NCBI RefSeq assembly: GCF_003852535.1
Contig: NZ_QAJP01000002.1
Span: 1 to 64,000 of the forward strand
DNA from: Herminiimonas sp. KBW02
GTDB lineage: Bacteria > Pseudomonadota > Gammaproteobacteria > Burkholderiales > Burkholderiaceae_D
Direction: 5' to 3'
Length of the DNA: 64,000 bases
This document shows positions 52,289 through 61,579 of this stretch, one piece after another. Positions within the stretch are counted from its first letter, which is position 1. Each line of letters starts with the position of its first letter. Position numbers and translations under genes: made by a program. The notes beneath the pieces are model-generated. The model was not told the DNA's origin. It saw nothing but the letters and a program-made list of their open reading frames with translations, and ran no database searches.

Positions 52289-53218
52289 TCAGACGAATTC
52301 GTCTATGTTATATCCGGCCGCAACCCATGCATCTATACCACCAGTTAATGGCCGCACGCGACGGTAACCACGCGCCATCAGTTTCTTCGCGACACGTGCA
52401 GCAGAAGCCTCGTTCGGGCAGGCGCAGTAGACGATGACTTCCGAGTCCAGCTCAGTATTCACGACCAGCGCGCTGATGTCATCATCGGATAGCACCATCG
52501 CGCCCGGGATTTTTCCGCTTTGCTGCGCTAGACCGGAACGGACATCGATAATTGTCGGCGGCTTGCCATTCTTCAACAACTGGTCCAGCTCATCAACCGT
52601 GATGCGCGCCATGCGCAAATCTTTCAGGAAACTATGCCGTTGCCACCATTTTTTTGCAAGGTAGACGGCAAACGCCAGCGCCACCAGCAGGATGCCCCAC
52701 TTGCCCAGATTAGCCAGGATATCCAGCAAGTCGGCCACCGCGGAGCTGAATAAAGAACCAAGGAAAATGGCGGAACCTGACCACAGGGCTGCACCCAGCG
52801 CGTCATAAATAATGAACTTGGCCGGGCGTGTACCGATGGCACCGGCCAGCGCACTGGCGACTGAAGCAAAGCCGGGTATGAATTTGGCGACCAGCAAGGA
52901 AGCAGGGCCGTAGCGAACATACATGGCTTCGGTCTGCCGCACGCAAGAATCCGGCGACAGTGAAATCTTGCACAGACGCGCCATTACGCGCCCGCCATAG
53001 CGACGTCCCGCCATATACCAGGCAAAGTCTGCAATCAGCGCAGCCATCACTGCTACCAACAACAGCATGGGAGCCGAATATTCGCCGCGGCCGAGCAAAG
53101 CGCCGGTAATTACCAGCGTCGGATATGCGGGTATCGGCGCCCCCAGTTGTTCCAGCAAGACGTTGCCGAAAACAAAGAGCAGTCCATATTGTTCTATCAG
53201 ATTCAGCAGGAAGCTCAT
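52289..53218 (-). CDS. DedA membrane protein-rhodanese fusion
   Basis: A 309-residue fusion. The N-terminal DedA/SNARE-assoc domain (about 1-190) has the family loop ELGAPIPAYP-type start (EQLGAPIPAYPTLVITGALL) and FIPGFASVASALAGA, and ends with a basic stretch. The C-terminal rhodanese domain (about 207-305) has a catalytic loop beginning at Cys265 (VYCACPNEAS). DedA proteins affect membrane lipid flipping and drug resistance; rhodaneses move sulfur. Why they are joined is unknown. ATG at 53218 is preferred to a TTG upstream. First of two genes with MarC. Confidence 0.9.
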   Translation of the reverse strand: MSFLLNLIEQYGLLFVFGNVLLEQLGAPIPAYPTLVITGALLGRGEYSAPMLLLVAVMAALIADFAWYMAGRRYGGRVMARLCKISLSPDSCVRQTEAMYVRYGPASLLVAKFIPGFASVASALAGAIGTRPAKFIIYDALGAALWSGSAIFLGSLFSSAVADLLDILANLGKWGILLVALAFAVYLAKKWWQRHSFLKDLRMARITVDELDQLLKNGKPPTIIDVRSGLAQQSGKIPGAMVLSDDDISALVVNTELDSEVIVYCACPNEASAARVAKKLMARGYRRVRPLTGGIDAWVAAGYNIDEFV

Positions 53219-53367
53219 GTCGTTGCAGTACAATTGGTCGTTCAGTTTATGGTCTGCCTAGCATAGCAGGCAGAGCTCGTTTCCATGCAAGTTTCGCATC
53301 GACCTGTCGACAGCTGTTAGTCGCACGGGTCACTAACAGTAGCGTTTACCCTGATAAGGAGATTTGT

Positions 53368-53553
53368 ATGTCACAGCCGTGGAATACCGAAAGCAAGGAC
53401 GAGGAAAAGCAAAGCGGCAAACTGAGTAGCGTGGAAGAGCTGCGCAAGGTCAAACATCCGGATCACAGCTTGCTATCGGATGAAGTCAAGAATGAAGAGA
53501 AGCTCAAGGGGCTGGTGGATGAAGACCATCCATTCCCCTCCAAAGGCAACTAG
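53368..53553 (+). CDS. Small hydrophilic hypothetical protein (61 aa)
   Basis: I do not recognise this protein. It is short and highly charged, rich in Lys, Glu and Asp, with no hydrophobic core (ESKDEEKQSGKLSSVEELRK, KHPDHSLLSDEVKNEEKLKG). Composition suggests an intrinsically disordered or stress-type (hydrophilin-like) protein, though that is only an inference. AAGGAG ribosome site. It is divergent from the DedA-rhodanese gene and convergent with psd. Confidence 0.6.
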   Translation: MSQPWNTESKDEEKQSGKLSSVEELRKVKHPDHSLLSDEVKNEEKLKGLVDEDHPFPSKGN

Positions 53554-53606
53554 GACAAAGCAAATTCAACAAACCCGGAAAACGCGTACAGCGAAGAACT
53601 GATTAA

Positions 53607-54494
53607 TTAGTTCTGCGCTGCCTGCTCAGGCGGTGAATCAGCCGACTGTTGTACGCCGTTTGCCATCACTTCGCCAAGCCGGACTGCAGCGGCTGGTTGC
53701 CACTTGTCCGTAAAGGCCAGGGCATCCTTGGGGAACAGCATCACGACGGTGGAGCCGAGCAGGAAGCGCCCCATCTCTTCGCCTTTTTTCAGCTGTAAAT
53801 ACTGTTTGTCGTAATGCCACTCACGCACCGCATCCAGGCGCGGCGGATTGACCACGCCATGCCATACGGTTTGCATACTGCCGACGATAGTCGCACCCAC
53901 CAGAGTCAGCACAAACGGCCCGGACGGACCTTCAAACAAACACACCACGCGCTCGTTACGGGCAAACAAACCCGGTACACCACGCGCCGTAGTCGGATTA
54001 ACCGAGAACAAGGTACCCGGCACATAAATCATGCGCAGCAAACGACCATCGCACGGCATATGAATGCGGTGATAATCACGCGGACTCAGATACAGCGTAG
54101 CAAAGCTACCATTCTCGAATTGCGCAGCGAGTTCGGCATTGCCGCCGACCAGCGCGGTCGTTGAATAGCTATGGCCTTTGGCCTGGAAGATCTGGTCTTG
54201 TTCAATCTTGCCAAACTGGCTGATCGCACCATCGACCGGACAAATGAAATCGGCGTCTGCCAATGGACGTGCGCCGGAGCGCAAGGCACGTGTAAAAAAT
54301 TCGTTAAAACTGGCGTAGCTGGCGATATTCGGATTCGCCGCTTCCGTCATGTTCACATTGTATTTGCCGACGAACCAGCGTATCAGCGCAGTTGTCAGAC
54401 GTCCCGCTTTGGCGCCCGCGACCAGCCCGGCAAAGGCGGTCAGGGCCTTTTTTGGCAGTAGGTATTGCGGTAATACAGGCAAGCGATTGGACAC
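53607..54494 (-). CDS. psd: Phosphatidylserine decarboxylase proenzyme
   Basis: Makes phosphatidylethanolamine from phosphatidylserine at the inner membrane. The 295-residue proenzyme cuts itself at the LGST motif (246-249), leaving a pyruvoyl group on Ser248. Catalytic Asp88 and His144 (DYHRIH) of the self-cleaving triad are present. The region FNEFFTRALRSGARPL and CPVDGAIS is typical of the Psd-B/E. coli type. The start is a GTG at 54494. A longer hydrophilic C-terminal tail follows the motif. Confidence 0.95.
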   Translation of the reverse strand: MSNRLPVLPQYLLPKKALTAFAGLVAGAKAGRLTTALIRWFVGKYNVNMTEAANPNIASYASFNEFFTRALRSGARPLADADFICPVDGAISQFGKIEQDQIFQAKGHSYSTTALVGGNAELAAQFENGSFATLYLSPRDYHRIHMPCDGRLLRMIYVPGTLFSVNPTTARGVPGLFARNERVVCLFEGPSGPFVLTLVGATIVGSMQTVWHGVVNPPRLDAVREWHYDKQYLQLKKGEEMGRFLLGSTVVMLFPKDALAFTDKWQPAAAVRLGEVMANGVQQSADSPPEQAAQN

Positions 54495-54572
54495 GATAAA
54501 TAGTGTGATTAATAGTGCAAATAAGTAAGCACGGGAAATAAAAGAAAGCGTGATTGTAGTGCTTGTTTCGCT

Positions 54573-54863
54573 TTATTTTTCTGTAGTGATTTTTCTGACG
54601 GTAATCCGGTCTATGAAAAACTCACCATCACGGCAGCAACGGTGCGGCACACCAGCCAGCTCGAATCCGGGCGGGCCGTCTTCCAGCCAGACCTGTACCA
54701 GGGTATCGAACTCTTCAGGTTCCAGTCGCAGCATCTGCGCAGACACGACAAACTGCGCGCCCTCCTTCTGCTTGCTGACGATATCGTCGATTGTGGCCAT
54801 CGCCATCCCCATTACGAAACAAAAACTGCCGCCATCATAGCTTTTGTTGCGCTGCAATTCCAT
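54573..54863 (-). CDS. Hypothetical protein (96 aa)
   Basis: I do not recognise this small soluble protein. It has a central segment (IDDIVSKQKEGAQFVVSAQMLRLEPEEFDTLVQVWLED) and two adjacent cysteines in PHRCCRDGEFF. No signal or membrane segment. It lies between the AsmA-like gene and psd on the same strand, but the gaps (78 and 49 bases) do not prove an operon. Confidence 0.6.
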   Translation of the reverse strand: MELQRNKSYDGGSFCFVMGMAMATIDDIVSKQKEGAQFVVSAQMLRLEPEEFDTLVQVWLEDGPPGFELAGVPHRCCRDGEFFIDRITVRKITTEK

Positions 54864-54912
54864 TTATTAAGCTTTTTTCTTGTACTTTGGGACCCTGGCC
54901 AGGGCCGCAGCC

Positions 54913-56823
54913 TTACTTCTTTTTACCTGCGCGCGAAGAAAATACAATCTGGCAAGGGTCAGATTTGGGATTGGCACCATCCCAGATCGAAGTCGCGACT
55001 ATGCTTACACCGCTTGTAAGAATAGCCGCACCTATGCGTGCAATGGCACTCAGCGCGCCGGACTCGTCCAGCTTCAGCTCGGGCTTGCCGAGTGCACCGA
55101 CTATCTTTACTTCATCCGAAAAATTGGAGATGCCCAGGCTGAAGCCGGAACGCACTCTGACGCGCCCGCGTAAATCAACTGTCTGATTACGCAAACTGAC
55201 CTGGCCGCTGGTCAGCAACTGACTGGCATCACTGCGTGCGCCGACTATGCCCTCGCCTTTCGCCACACCAGATATAAATGGCAGACGCGCACTGGCACAG
55301 GCCATATCTATGCGTTTGGAATCTTTGGTCGAAAACAAACCAGTCAGCCAGAATTCTGCCTGCCCGGCAGCAGGTGACAAGATTTGCGCGCTGCCTATCC
55401 GTATCTCCACCGGCCCGTTCAATCCTGCCGCCAAATCTTTCATCGAACTGCCGTGCGTCGTGATCTTTGCATCCACCTTCATGGCGCCGCCATTGACGAC
55501 GATTTTCTTGCCGCTGGCCTTCAGCATCGCACCCAGCGAGGTATCGTTGAGTTGCAGATTGAGTTTAACGGCCTGCTTTTTTCCTTCCAGTACGATATCG
55601 CCATGCACATTGCCACCCAGCAGCTTGCCAGAGAACTCAGGCAAGGCCAGCGTATCGTCATGCAGGCGCAGCTCGGCCTTGATGTCATCGACTTCCACGC
55701 CAGAACGCAGCTTCAGATTGTCTATCGCAACTGCCACCTTGGCATCAACTGCATTTACTTGGGCTAACAACGGCCACGCAAGCGGCTTATCACGAAACAA
55801 CTCACCTTCTTTTTTCTCTGGCAGCGGCGCTTGCCCTATATCGAGAAAGGTTTGTTTCATATCGATGTGATCGGCATGCAGGCTGGCATTCAGGTTTGTT
55901 CTGCCATTCTGTTTATTCCACTGCCCTGCACCACTCAGCTTCAGTTTGCCCGACTGCAGCTTCAGGTCTTTAAAGGCATGCTGCTGTTTTTTGGCCTGCA
56001 TATGTACACTGGCTTGCAGTGGTACAGGAGAAGAACGATTTATCTGCAAGTAGCCATACAACTCCCGCAGCGACTCCGCTTCAACTGCGACAGCAACATC
56101 GTATTCCTGCAAGTCACTATCCAGCGGCAACTGACCGGTTACCGTGGCCTGCGCCTGACCTGACTGCACGATCAGCATGCCCTTGCTGACAGCACCTGGT
56201 TTACCCAGACCCGATAAGTCATCAAGCTGGCCATTGAATTGCACCGTGTATTGTTCACGCACCAGGCGTCCGCTGAATACCAGATTGCGCAAACCGTTAG
56301 CGCCTTTCGCGCGCAAGGTATCGAGTTGCCAGCTTCTCATTTCATGTTGAGGTGTACGGAAATTGATCTTGCTGACATCTGCACGCAAGGCCAGTAAATC
56401 GAATTGAGAAGTACGCAATTGTCGCGTGGCGGGCAAGTCCCAGCTGCGACGACCGTCTGCCGCCACTTCCAGATTGAGTGTCAAACCATTGATAAGTAAA
56501 CCTTCGATCACCACATCGCCGCGTAACAAAGGAGCGAGCGCCAGGCGTGCCCGTACATCTTCCGCCTGCAGCAAATACTTGTCCTGCGTCCAGTCCGGAT
56601 TGGAGATGCGTACATCACTGGCACGCAAACGTGGATAGGGCAGCAAGTCGAGCGACAAGCCACCTATAGTCAGTTCTCTATCCCAGTTTTGTTTGAGACT
56701 GCTACGTGCCAGCCCGGTCAGATGTGCGCCGTCGGTCAGTCTATGCAGCGCATAGCCGCCGCATGCCGCCAACACAAGCACCAGCGCCGCCACCGACAGT
56801 AATACCTTGTGCCACTTGCGCAT
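54913..56823 (-). CDS. AsmA family outer-membrane assembly-type protein
   Basis: A 636-residue protein with one N-terminal membrane helix (about 9-27, LLSVAALVLVLAACGGYAL) and a long beta-rich periplasmic region. Hallmarks of the AsmA family: GLSLDLLPYPRLRASDVRISNPDW near the start, and C-terminal DAKITTHGSSMKDLAAGLNGPVEIRIG and IVGALGKPELKLDES. AsmA/TamB-like proteins move or tether phospholipids between membranes. The ATG at 56823 has a GGAG site; an ATG nine bases upstream is also possible. No operon partner is clear. Confidence 0.9.
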   Translation of the reverse strand: MRKWHKVLLSVAALVLVLAACGGYALHRLTDGAHLTGLARSSLKQNWDRELTIGGLSLDLLPYPRLRASDVRISNPDWTQDKYLLQAEDVRARLALAPLLRGDVVIEGLLINGLTLNLEVAADGRRSWDLPATRQLRTSQFDLLALRADVSKINFRTPQHEMRSWQLDTLRAKGANGLRNLVFSGRLVREQYTVQFNGQLDDLSGLGKPGAVSKGMLIVQSGQAQATVTGQLPLDSDLQEYDVAVAVEAESLRELYGYLQINRSSPVPLQASVHMQAKKQQHAFKDLKLQSGKLKLSGAGQWNKQNGRTNLNASLHADHIDMKQTFLDIGQAPLPEKKEGELFRDKPLAWPLLAQVNAVDAKVAVAIDNLKLRSGVEVDDIKAELRLHDDTLALPEFSGKLLGGNVHGDIVLEGKKQAVKLNLQLNDTSLGAMLKASGKKIVVNGGAMKVDAKITTHGSSMKDLAAGLNGPVEIRIGSAQILSPAAGQAEFWLTGLFSTKDSKRIDMACASARLPFISGVAKGEGIVGARSDASQLLTSGQVSLRNQTVDLRGRVRVRSGFSLGISNFSDEVKIVGALGKPELKLDESGALSAIARIGAAILTSGVSIVATSIWDGANPKSDPCQIVFSSRAGKKK

Positions 56824-56905
56824 GCTCTCCATCCTTGTCTGGAACCAACATTGGGTTGCGGACTAGCGTGATTAAGTGTGGTCGAGGATATAACAGATGC
56901 GCATC

Positions 56906-56936
56906 TGCGTCACCCGTTGTGGCAAAGAGTGACGCA
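56906..56936 (-). terminator. Hairpin after the nitronate monooxygenase gene
   Basis: Inverted repeat TGCGTCAC (56906-56913)/GTGACGCA (56929-56936) with a 15-base loop, just after the stop at 56954 on the minus strand. No T run. Confidence 0.4.
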
Positions 56937-56953
56937 TGCTGATTGTGCAAAAT

Positions 56954-58126
56954 TTACACGCTGACCAGCGGTGCAGGCAGGATGCCGTTCAAGAGGTAAT
57001 CGATCAGTTCACGCACCGGACGGATTTCGTTACCAAAAGGCAGGCGTTCCGAGCCACGGAAAAACAAGCCGCGTTTTACGTCGCCCTTCAGCGCAAAGCC
57101 GAGTTGGGTATCGATACAGAATTGCCCTGCTTTCGCGATACCGTCGCGCAAACCACACTGATGCAGACAATCGAAGCCGACCGTACATTCCTTGGGTCCG
57201 GCTTTGCCCTGCAGCTTGGCTTCCTTGTCGAGATAGTTGGTCAGCCATTGCGTCTTCACTGCACGCGCTGGCAAACCAGCACAACTCATGAAGGTCACGA
57301 TGTCTTCAGGTTGTGCCTGCGTCAGCACTTTTTTGAAATTGATATGCGCATCACCTTCCGTACTCACGGCAAACGGCGTGCCAAGCTGTACTGCACTCGC
57401 ACCCAGCGCAAACAGTTCACGTACCTGTTCCGGGCTGTGTATGCCACCGGCGGTAATCAGCGGGATATTTTCATTCTCGAGACCGAGCTGTTTGAACAGT
57501 TGCAGCGTTTCTTCCAGCACCACGGAGAATGCAAAGTGCGGATCATTGACGCTATCCAGTCCTGCGGCACCGAGGTGACCGGCGGCGTATTGCGGATTCT
57601 CGATAACGATGGCATCCGGCAAACGCTTGCGACGCATCCATTTTTTCAGGATGAGTGAGATCCCGCGTGCATCGGACAAAATTGGTATCAGGGCGACATC
57701 CGGGAATTCCGCCGTCAGTTCCGGTAAATCCATAGGCAAACCGGCACCCACCACGATCGCATCAGCACCACTCTCACAGGATTGCCGCACATAAGCAGCA
57801 TACTCGGCAACCGCGCGCATCACATTCACGGCAATCACGCCATTGCCTGCTGCGATGTCTTTCGCTGCACGTATCTCACGATCCAGCGCAATCAGGTTCG
57901 CTTCATTGATCAGGGCCTTGTCGCGGGTTTTATCGGTCCGCGCCATCAGATCAGGATGATGACGGCGCAGATCGACGCTGGAAATGGTGCCGATCGCACC
58001 CAGCCGGGCAACGCTACCGGCCAGGCCATTTGCAGAAATACCGACGCCCATGCCGCCCTGCACGACAGGCAGTAGCAATTTATTCTTCAGTTTCAATTTA
58101 GGAAAGTCGGTATCCAACACAATCAT
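56954..58126 (-). CDS. Nitronate monooxygenase (FMN-dependent)
   Basis: A 390-residue FMN TIM-barrel enzyme of the nitronate monooxygenase/2-nitropropane dioxygenase family that oxidises alkyl nitronates such as propionate-3-nitronate. Typical are VVQGGMGVGISANGLAGSVARLGAIGTISSVD near the start, NPQYAAGHLGAA around 182-193 and PLITAGGIHSPEQVRELFALGASAVQLGTPF (phosphate-binding end of the barrel). The C-terminus has several Cys (CTVGFDCLHQCGL) seen in the long subclass that includes PfaD-like enzymes. AAGG ribosome site. Single gene. Confidence 0.88.
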   Translation of the reverse strand: MIVLDTDFPKLKLKNKLLLPVVQGGMGVGISANGLAGSVARLGAIGTISSVDLRRHHPDLMARTDKTRDKALINEANLIALDREIRAAKDIAAGNGVIAVNVMRAVAEYAAYVRQSCESGADAIVVGAGLPMDLPELTAEFPDVALIPILSDARGISLILKKWMRRKRLPDAIVIENPQYAAGHLGAAGLDSVNDPHFAFSVVLEETLQLFKQLGLENENIPLITAGGIHSPEQVRELFALGASAVQLGTPFAVSTEGDAHINFKKVLTQAQPEDIVTFMSCAGLPARAVKTQWLTNYLDKEAKLQGKAGPKECTVGFDCLHQCGLRDGIAKAGQFCIDTQLGFALKGDVKRGLFFRGSERLPFGNEIRPVRELIDYLLNGILPAPLVSV

Positions 58127-58320
58127 CCTTCGTTTTCATAGCGATGGCTGACTGTAGCAAAGCGAAATGAGAATGGATTGATGTGGATCAAAAATGCGCC
58201 AGTCTGCAAGACTTGAAGCAGCCGCTCGCCGCCACCATCATGCTTACTGTCAGATCGCTGTTGCGCCCTGCTGTTACGCCCGTTACCATGCATAACAACT
58301 ATTTAACACGGAGCTAGTCC

Positions 58321-59016
58321 ATGCCTGATCATCGTTCCGAGAAACACTTTAATGGCCGCATAGGATGGTTGCGTGCGGCAGTGCTCGGTGCGAACGACGG
58401 CATCATCTCCACTGCCTGCCTGTTACTGGGCGTCGCTTCTGCCAATCTGGCCCGGAATGAAATGCTGCTGACCGGCATCGCCGCACTCGTTGCAGGTGCC
58501 ATGTCGATGGCCGCGGGTGAATACGTATCCGTCAGCTCGCAAGCCGATACCGAGCAGGCAGAGCTGGATCGTGAACAGCAGGAATTATTGGACAAGCCGG
58601 ATGCCGAACACCGCGAACTCGCATCGATATATGTTGCGCGCGGCCTGACTCCGGATCTGGCCAGACAGGTAGCGCAACAACTGATGGCGCACGATGCACT
58701 CAGTGCGCATGCACGTGACGAGCTGGGCATACATGAAGCATCGGCGGCACGTCCGGTGCAGGCAGCGATTACTTCGGCTATCACCTTCTCGCTGGGTGCG
58801 GCACTGCCGCTGCTGACAGCCTTGCTGGTGCCGGCAACGATCCTGGTTCCGGCACTGGGTCTGACTTCGTTGCTGTTCCTGGTCGGCCTCGGCACTGTGG
58901 CTGCCAAAGCTGGTGGTGCGCCATTACTACCAGCCGCCTTGCGGGTCGGTTTCTGGGGTGCCCTGGCGATGATAGTCACCTCTGTCATCGGTGATTTCTT
59001 CGGCACGATGATTTAA
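58321..59016 (+). CDS. VIT1/CCC1 family transporter
   Basis: A 231-residue membrane protein of the VIT1/CCC1 family, which moves Fe(II) or Mn(II). Helix 1 block AAVLGANDGIISTACLLLGVASANL, helix 2 block GAMSMAAGEYVSVSSQADTEQAE, and three C-terminal helices (about 150-230). The cytoplasmic middle (about 70-140) is rich in Glu/Asp/His, expected to bind metal. It probably exports excess iron or manganese. No Fur or MntR site seen upstream. Confidence 0.88.
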   Translation: MPDHRSEKHFNGRIGWLRAAVLGANDGIISTACLLLGVASANLARNEMLLTGIAALVAGAMSMAAGEYVSVSSQADTEQAELDREQQELLDKPDAEHRELASIYVARGLTPDLARQVAQQLMAHDALSAHARDELGIHEASAARPVQAAITSAITFSLGAALPLLTALLVPATILVPALGLTSLLFLVGLGTVAAKAGGAPLLPAALRVGFWGALAMIVTSVIGDFFGTMI

Positions 59017-59027
59017 CAGTACGCTGT

Positions 59028-59052
59028 AACGATCACTGAAACGATGACTGAA
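59028..59052 (+). repeat. Tandem 12-base repeat before cbpA
   Basis: AACGATCACTGA is followed directly by AACGATGACTGA (one mismatch), 47 bases before the cbpA start. Could be an activator site or chance. Confidence 0.35.
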
Positions 59053-59098
59053 TAAGCAGACACAGTTTTTTCCCTGAACAAGTTGCGAGGTCGTAACC

Positions 59099-60043
59099 AT
59101 GAAATTCAAGGATTACTACGAAACGCTGGGTGTAAAACGCGATGCGACGCAAGATGAAATCAAAAATGCATATCGTAAACTCGCGCGCAAATTTCACCCC
59201 GATGTCAGCAAGGAAGCCGATGCCGAAGCACGCTTCAAGGAAATGGGCGAAGCCTACAAAGTCCTGAAAGATCCCGAGAAGCGCGCATCCTACGATCAGC
59301 TCGGCGCCAACTGGCAAAACGGCCAGGACTTCCAGCCGCCACCTAACGGCGATGCCGGTTTTGAATTCAGCGGCCGTGGCGGTCATCCCGGCTTCGGCGA
59401 CAGCAGCGACTTCGGCGATTACTTCGAACAAATGTTTGGCCAGCAAACCGGTTGGGGTCGTAGCCACAGACGTTCCATGCATGCACAGGGCGAAGACCAT
59501 CACGCCAAGGTCCAGATCGACCTGGAGGATGCCTATCGCGGTGCCGAACGCAGCATCTCGTTGCGCCTGCCGGTCGTCGATGAAAACGGCCACGTCACCA
59601 CGCGCGAACGCACGCTCAGCGTCACCATTCCGAAAGGCATACGTGCCGGGCAAACCTTGCGCCTTGCCGGCCAGGGCGGCGCAGGTATAGGTGAAGGCAA
59701 AGCGGGTGACCTCTACCTCGAAATCGCCTTCCGTCCGCATCCACGCTATCGGGTCGATGGCCGCGATGTGTATCTGGACCTGCCGCTCGCACCGTGGGAA
59801 GCCGCACTCGGCGCCAGCGTCACAGTGCCGACGCCGGAAGGCTCGGTGGAATTGACGATACCGGCCAACTCAAGTTCGGGCCGCAAATTGCGTCTCAAGG
59901 GTAAGGGTATCCCGGGCAAGGAAGCGGGCGACCTGTATGTCGTACTGAATATCGCCTTGCCGCCAGCTGACAGCGAAGCAGCGAAAGAAGCTTATCGCAC
60001 GCTGCAGCAAGCCTTTGATTTCAATCCACGCGCATCGCTGTAA
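59099..60043 (+). CDS. cbpA: Curved DNA-binding protein CbpA (DnaJ-like co-chaperone)
   Basis: A 314-residue DnaJ-class co-chaperone without the zinc finger. J-domain at 1-70 with the HPD triplet at 33-35; a G/F-rich linker (about 75-130); then two C-terminal substrate-binding domains (ISLRLPVVDENGHVTTRERTLSVTIPKGIRAGQTLRLAGQG). It is a stationary-phase chaperone partner of DnaK and binds curved DNA. GAGG ribosome site. cbpM follows 12 bases later and encodes its inhibitor. Confidence 0.94.
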   Translation: MKFKDYYETLGVKRDATQDEIKNAYRKLARKFHPDVSKEADAEARFKEMGEAYKVLKDPEKRASYDQLGANWQNGQDFQPPPNGDAGFEFSGRGGHPGFGDSSDFGDYFEQMFGQQTGWGRSHRRSMHAQGEDHHAKVQIDLEDAYRGAERSISLRLPVVDENGHVTTRERTLSVTIPKGIRAGQTLRLAGQGGAGIGEGKAGDLYLEIAFRPHPRYRVDGRDVYLDLPLAPWEAALGASVTVPTPEGSVELTIPANSSSGRKLRLKGKGIPGKEAGDLYVVLNIALPPADSEAAKEAYRTLQQAFDFNPRASL

Positions 60044-60055
60044 GGAGGCCGCATC

Positions 60056-60370
60056 ATGAACCAGACCACAAGTGTTTATTGCGCAAGCCAGCTGCTTGAT
60101 GATGATGTGACGCTTACCCTGATCGAGCTGTCGCAAGCCTGCAATGCGCCGCAGGAACTGATCACCGCCTGGGTGGTGGAAGGTGTGCTGGAACCGGCCG
60201 GACAGCGACCGCAGGAATGGCGTTTCAGTGGCACCGCCTTGCGCCGCGCGAGGGTCGCACAACACCTGACGCAAGACCTTGAAGTCAACACGCCGGGGGT
60301 CGCGCTGGCGCTGGACTTGCTGGAGCGTATCGATGCGCTGGAAGCACAACTCAAACGCAGAAGCCGCTGA
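60056..60370 (+). CDS. cbpM: Chaperone modulator CbpM
   Basis: A 104-residue MerR-like helical protein that binds the J-domain of CbpA and blocks its activity. Visible: TLIELSQACNAPQELITAWVVEGVLEPAGQRPQEWRFSG and ALRRARVAQHLTQDLEVNTPGVALALDLLERIDALEAQL (dimerising coiled coil). AAGGAGG ribosome site. It follows cbpA as in E. coli. Confidence 0.93.
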   Translation: MNQTTSVYCASQLLDDDVTLTLIELSQACNAPQELITAWVVEGVLEPAGQRPQEWRFSGTALRRARVAQHLTQDLEVNTPGVALALDLLERIDALEAQLKRRSR

Positions 60371-60383
60371 TATAGCGCAGCTG

Positions 60384-61364
60384 TTAATCCGCCTCACGCA
60401 GCAAGCGCATGCCCACCAATGTGTAACGCGTATCCTGCGAATTCCAGTTGCGATACGACGAGCGCGCATAGAAAGACCAGGTATGCCAGGAGCCGCCACG
60501 TCGCACGCGCACCGTGCCAGTGGTGGGTCCTTGCGGATCATCTACCGGTGAATAGCTGTAGTAACGATCGTCATGCCAGTCGGCCGTCCATTCCCAGGCA
60601 TTGCCGTGGATGTCGTACAAACCGAAGGCGTTTGGCGCGAAGCTGCCGACCGGCGCGGTAAACGCAAAGCCATCCGGCCCGTCCAGCGCAAATTTCCGCC
60701 ACTGCTGCCAGTTCTTCGCGGCATCGGTATCGAATACATTCGCCGCACTCAACAGGGATTGCGGATCATCACCGCTGTAATAACGGGTACGGGTACCGGC
60801 ACGCCCGGCGTATTCCCACTCCGCTTCAGTCGGCAAGCGATACGTGCGGCCTTCCGTCTTGCTCAGCCATTTGCACATCGCCACCGCATCGTTCCACGTC
60901 ACATTCACGACCGGATGATGCTCGCCTTGCGGGAAGCCGGGATTGCGCCATGAATACTTCTGATTGCGTCCTTCAAAGGCATCGCCGCGGCTTGATTTGG
61001 CCGGATCATAATCCGGGTTATAGCCATAGCCGCCAGTGCCGTCTGCTTCCGATTCAGGCAGGTAGCCGGAAGCCTCGACAAAGCGACGGAACTCGCCCAC
61101 CGTCACTTCGTACTGGCCTAAATAAAATGGATGGGTAATACGCACCTTGTGCGCCGGACCTTCGTCGCTCAGTTCGACGAAACGTTTGTGATCGTATTGC
61201 GGATAATGCTGCGCCAGCGCTTCGGCTGATTCATCGCTGCCCATGACAAACTCGCCGGGCGGGATCAGCACGAATTTCATGCCCAGTGAGTTTTGGATAT
61301 GGTTATCCAGCGACCACGCGCAGGATGCTGCCAGGCTCAGCCCAAGAAAAAGTATCGTCCGCAT
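60384..61364 (-). CDS. Secreted SUMF1/formylglycine-enzyme-fold protein
   Basis: A 326-residue protein with signal peptide (about 1-18, SCAWS) and an FGE-sulfatase/SUMF1 fold: VLIPPGEFVMGSDESAE, ITHPFYLGQYEVTVGEFRRF, RLPTEAEWEYAGRAGT, YDIHGNAWEWTADWH and VRVRRGGSWHTW. The two cysteines of true formylglycine-generating enzymes are missing at the GGSW segment (HTWSFYARSS), so it should not activate sulfatases. Similar fold proteins bind ligands or act as C-C or C-S lyases. The ATG at 61364 is used; a GTG two codons upstream is an alternative. Stands alone, convergent with cbpM. Confidence 0.85.
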   Translation of the reverse strand: MRTILFLGLSLAASCAWSLDNHIQNSLGMKFVLIPPGEFVMGSDESAEALAQHYPQYDHKRFVELSDEGPAHKVRITHPFYLGQYEVTVGEFRRFVEASGYLPESEADGTGGYGYNPDYDPAKSSRGDAFEGRNQKYSWRNPGFPQGEHHPVVNVTWNDAVAMCKWLSKTEGRTYRLPTEAEWEYAGRAGTRTRYYSGDDPQSLLSAANVFDTDAAKNWQQWRKFALDGPDGFAFTAPVGSFAPNAFGLYDIHGNAWEWTADWHDDRYYSYSPVDDPQGPTTGTVRVRRGGSWHTWSFYARSSYRNWNSQDTRYTLVGMRLLREAD

Positions 61365-61579
61365 AAACACTTAAAAATAAGAAAAAATGCACAGCCCCGA
61401 TACTTCCAGACAGGGGATCATCAATGCATGCTGACACGAAAAAATCGCCAGCGCAATATCACCAGCGCGCCATGTGCAGCTCACGTAAATGCGCCCGTCT
61501 CTGGCATAATCCTATAGATGATTTCACACAAGAATGTGCCAGCGAGCTGCCGCCCCAGCAGCATGAAAGTCAGCATCAC

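Noticed and set aside
60384-61364. Formylglycine-generating enzyme (sulfatase activator)
   Set aside because: Lacks the essential cysteine pair in the GGSW region and no sulfatase is nearby.
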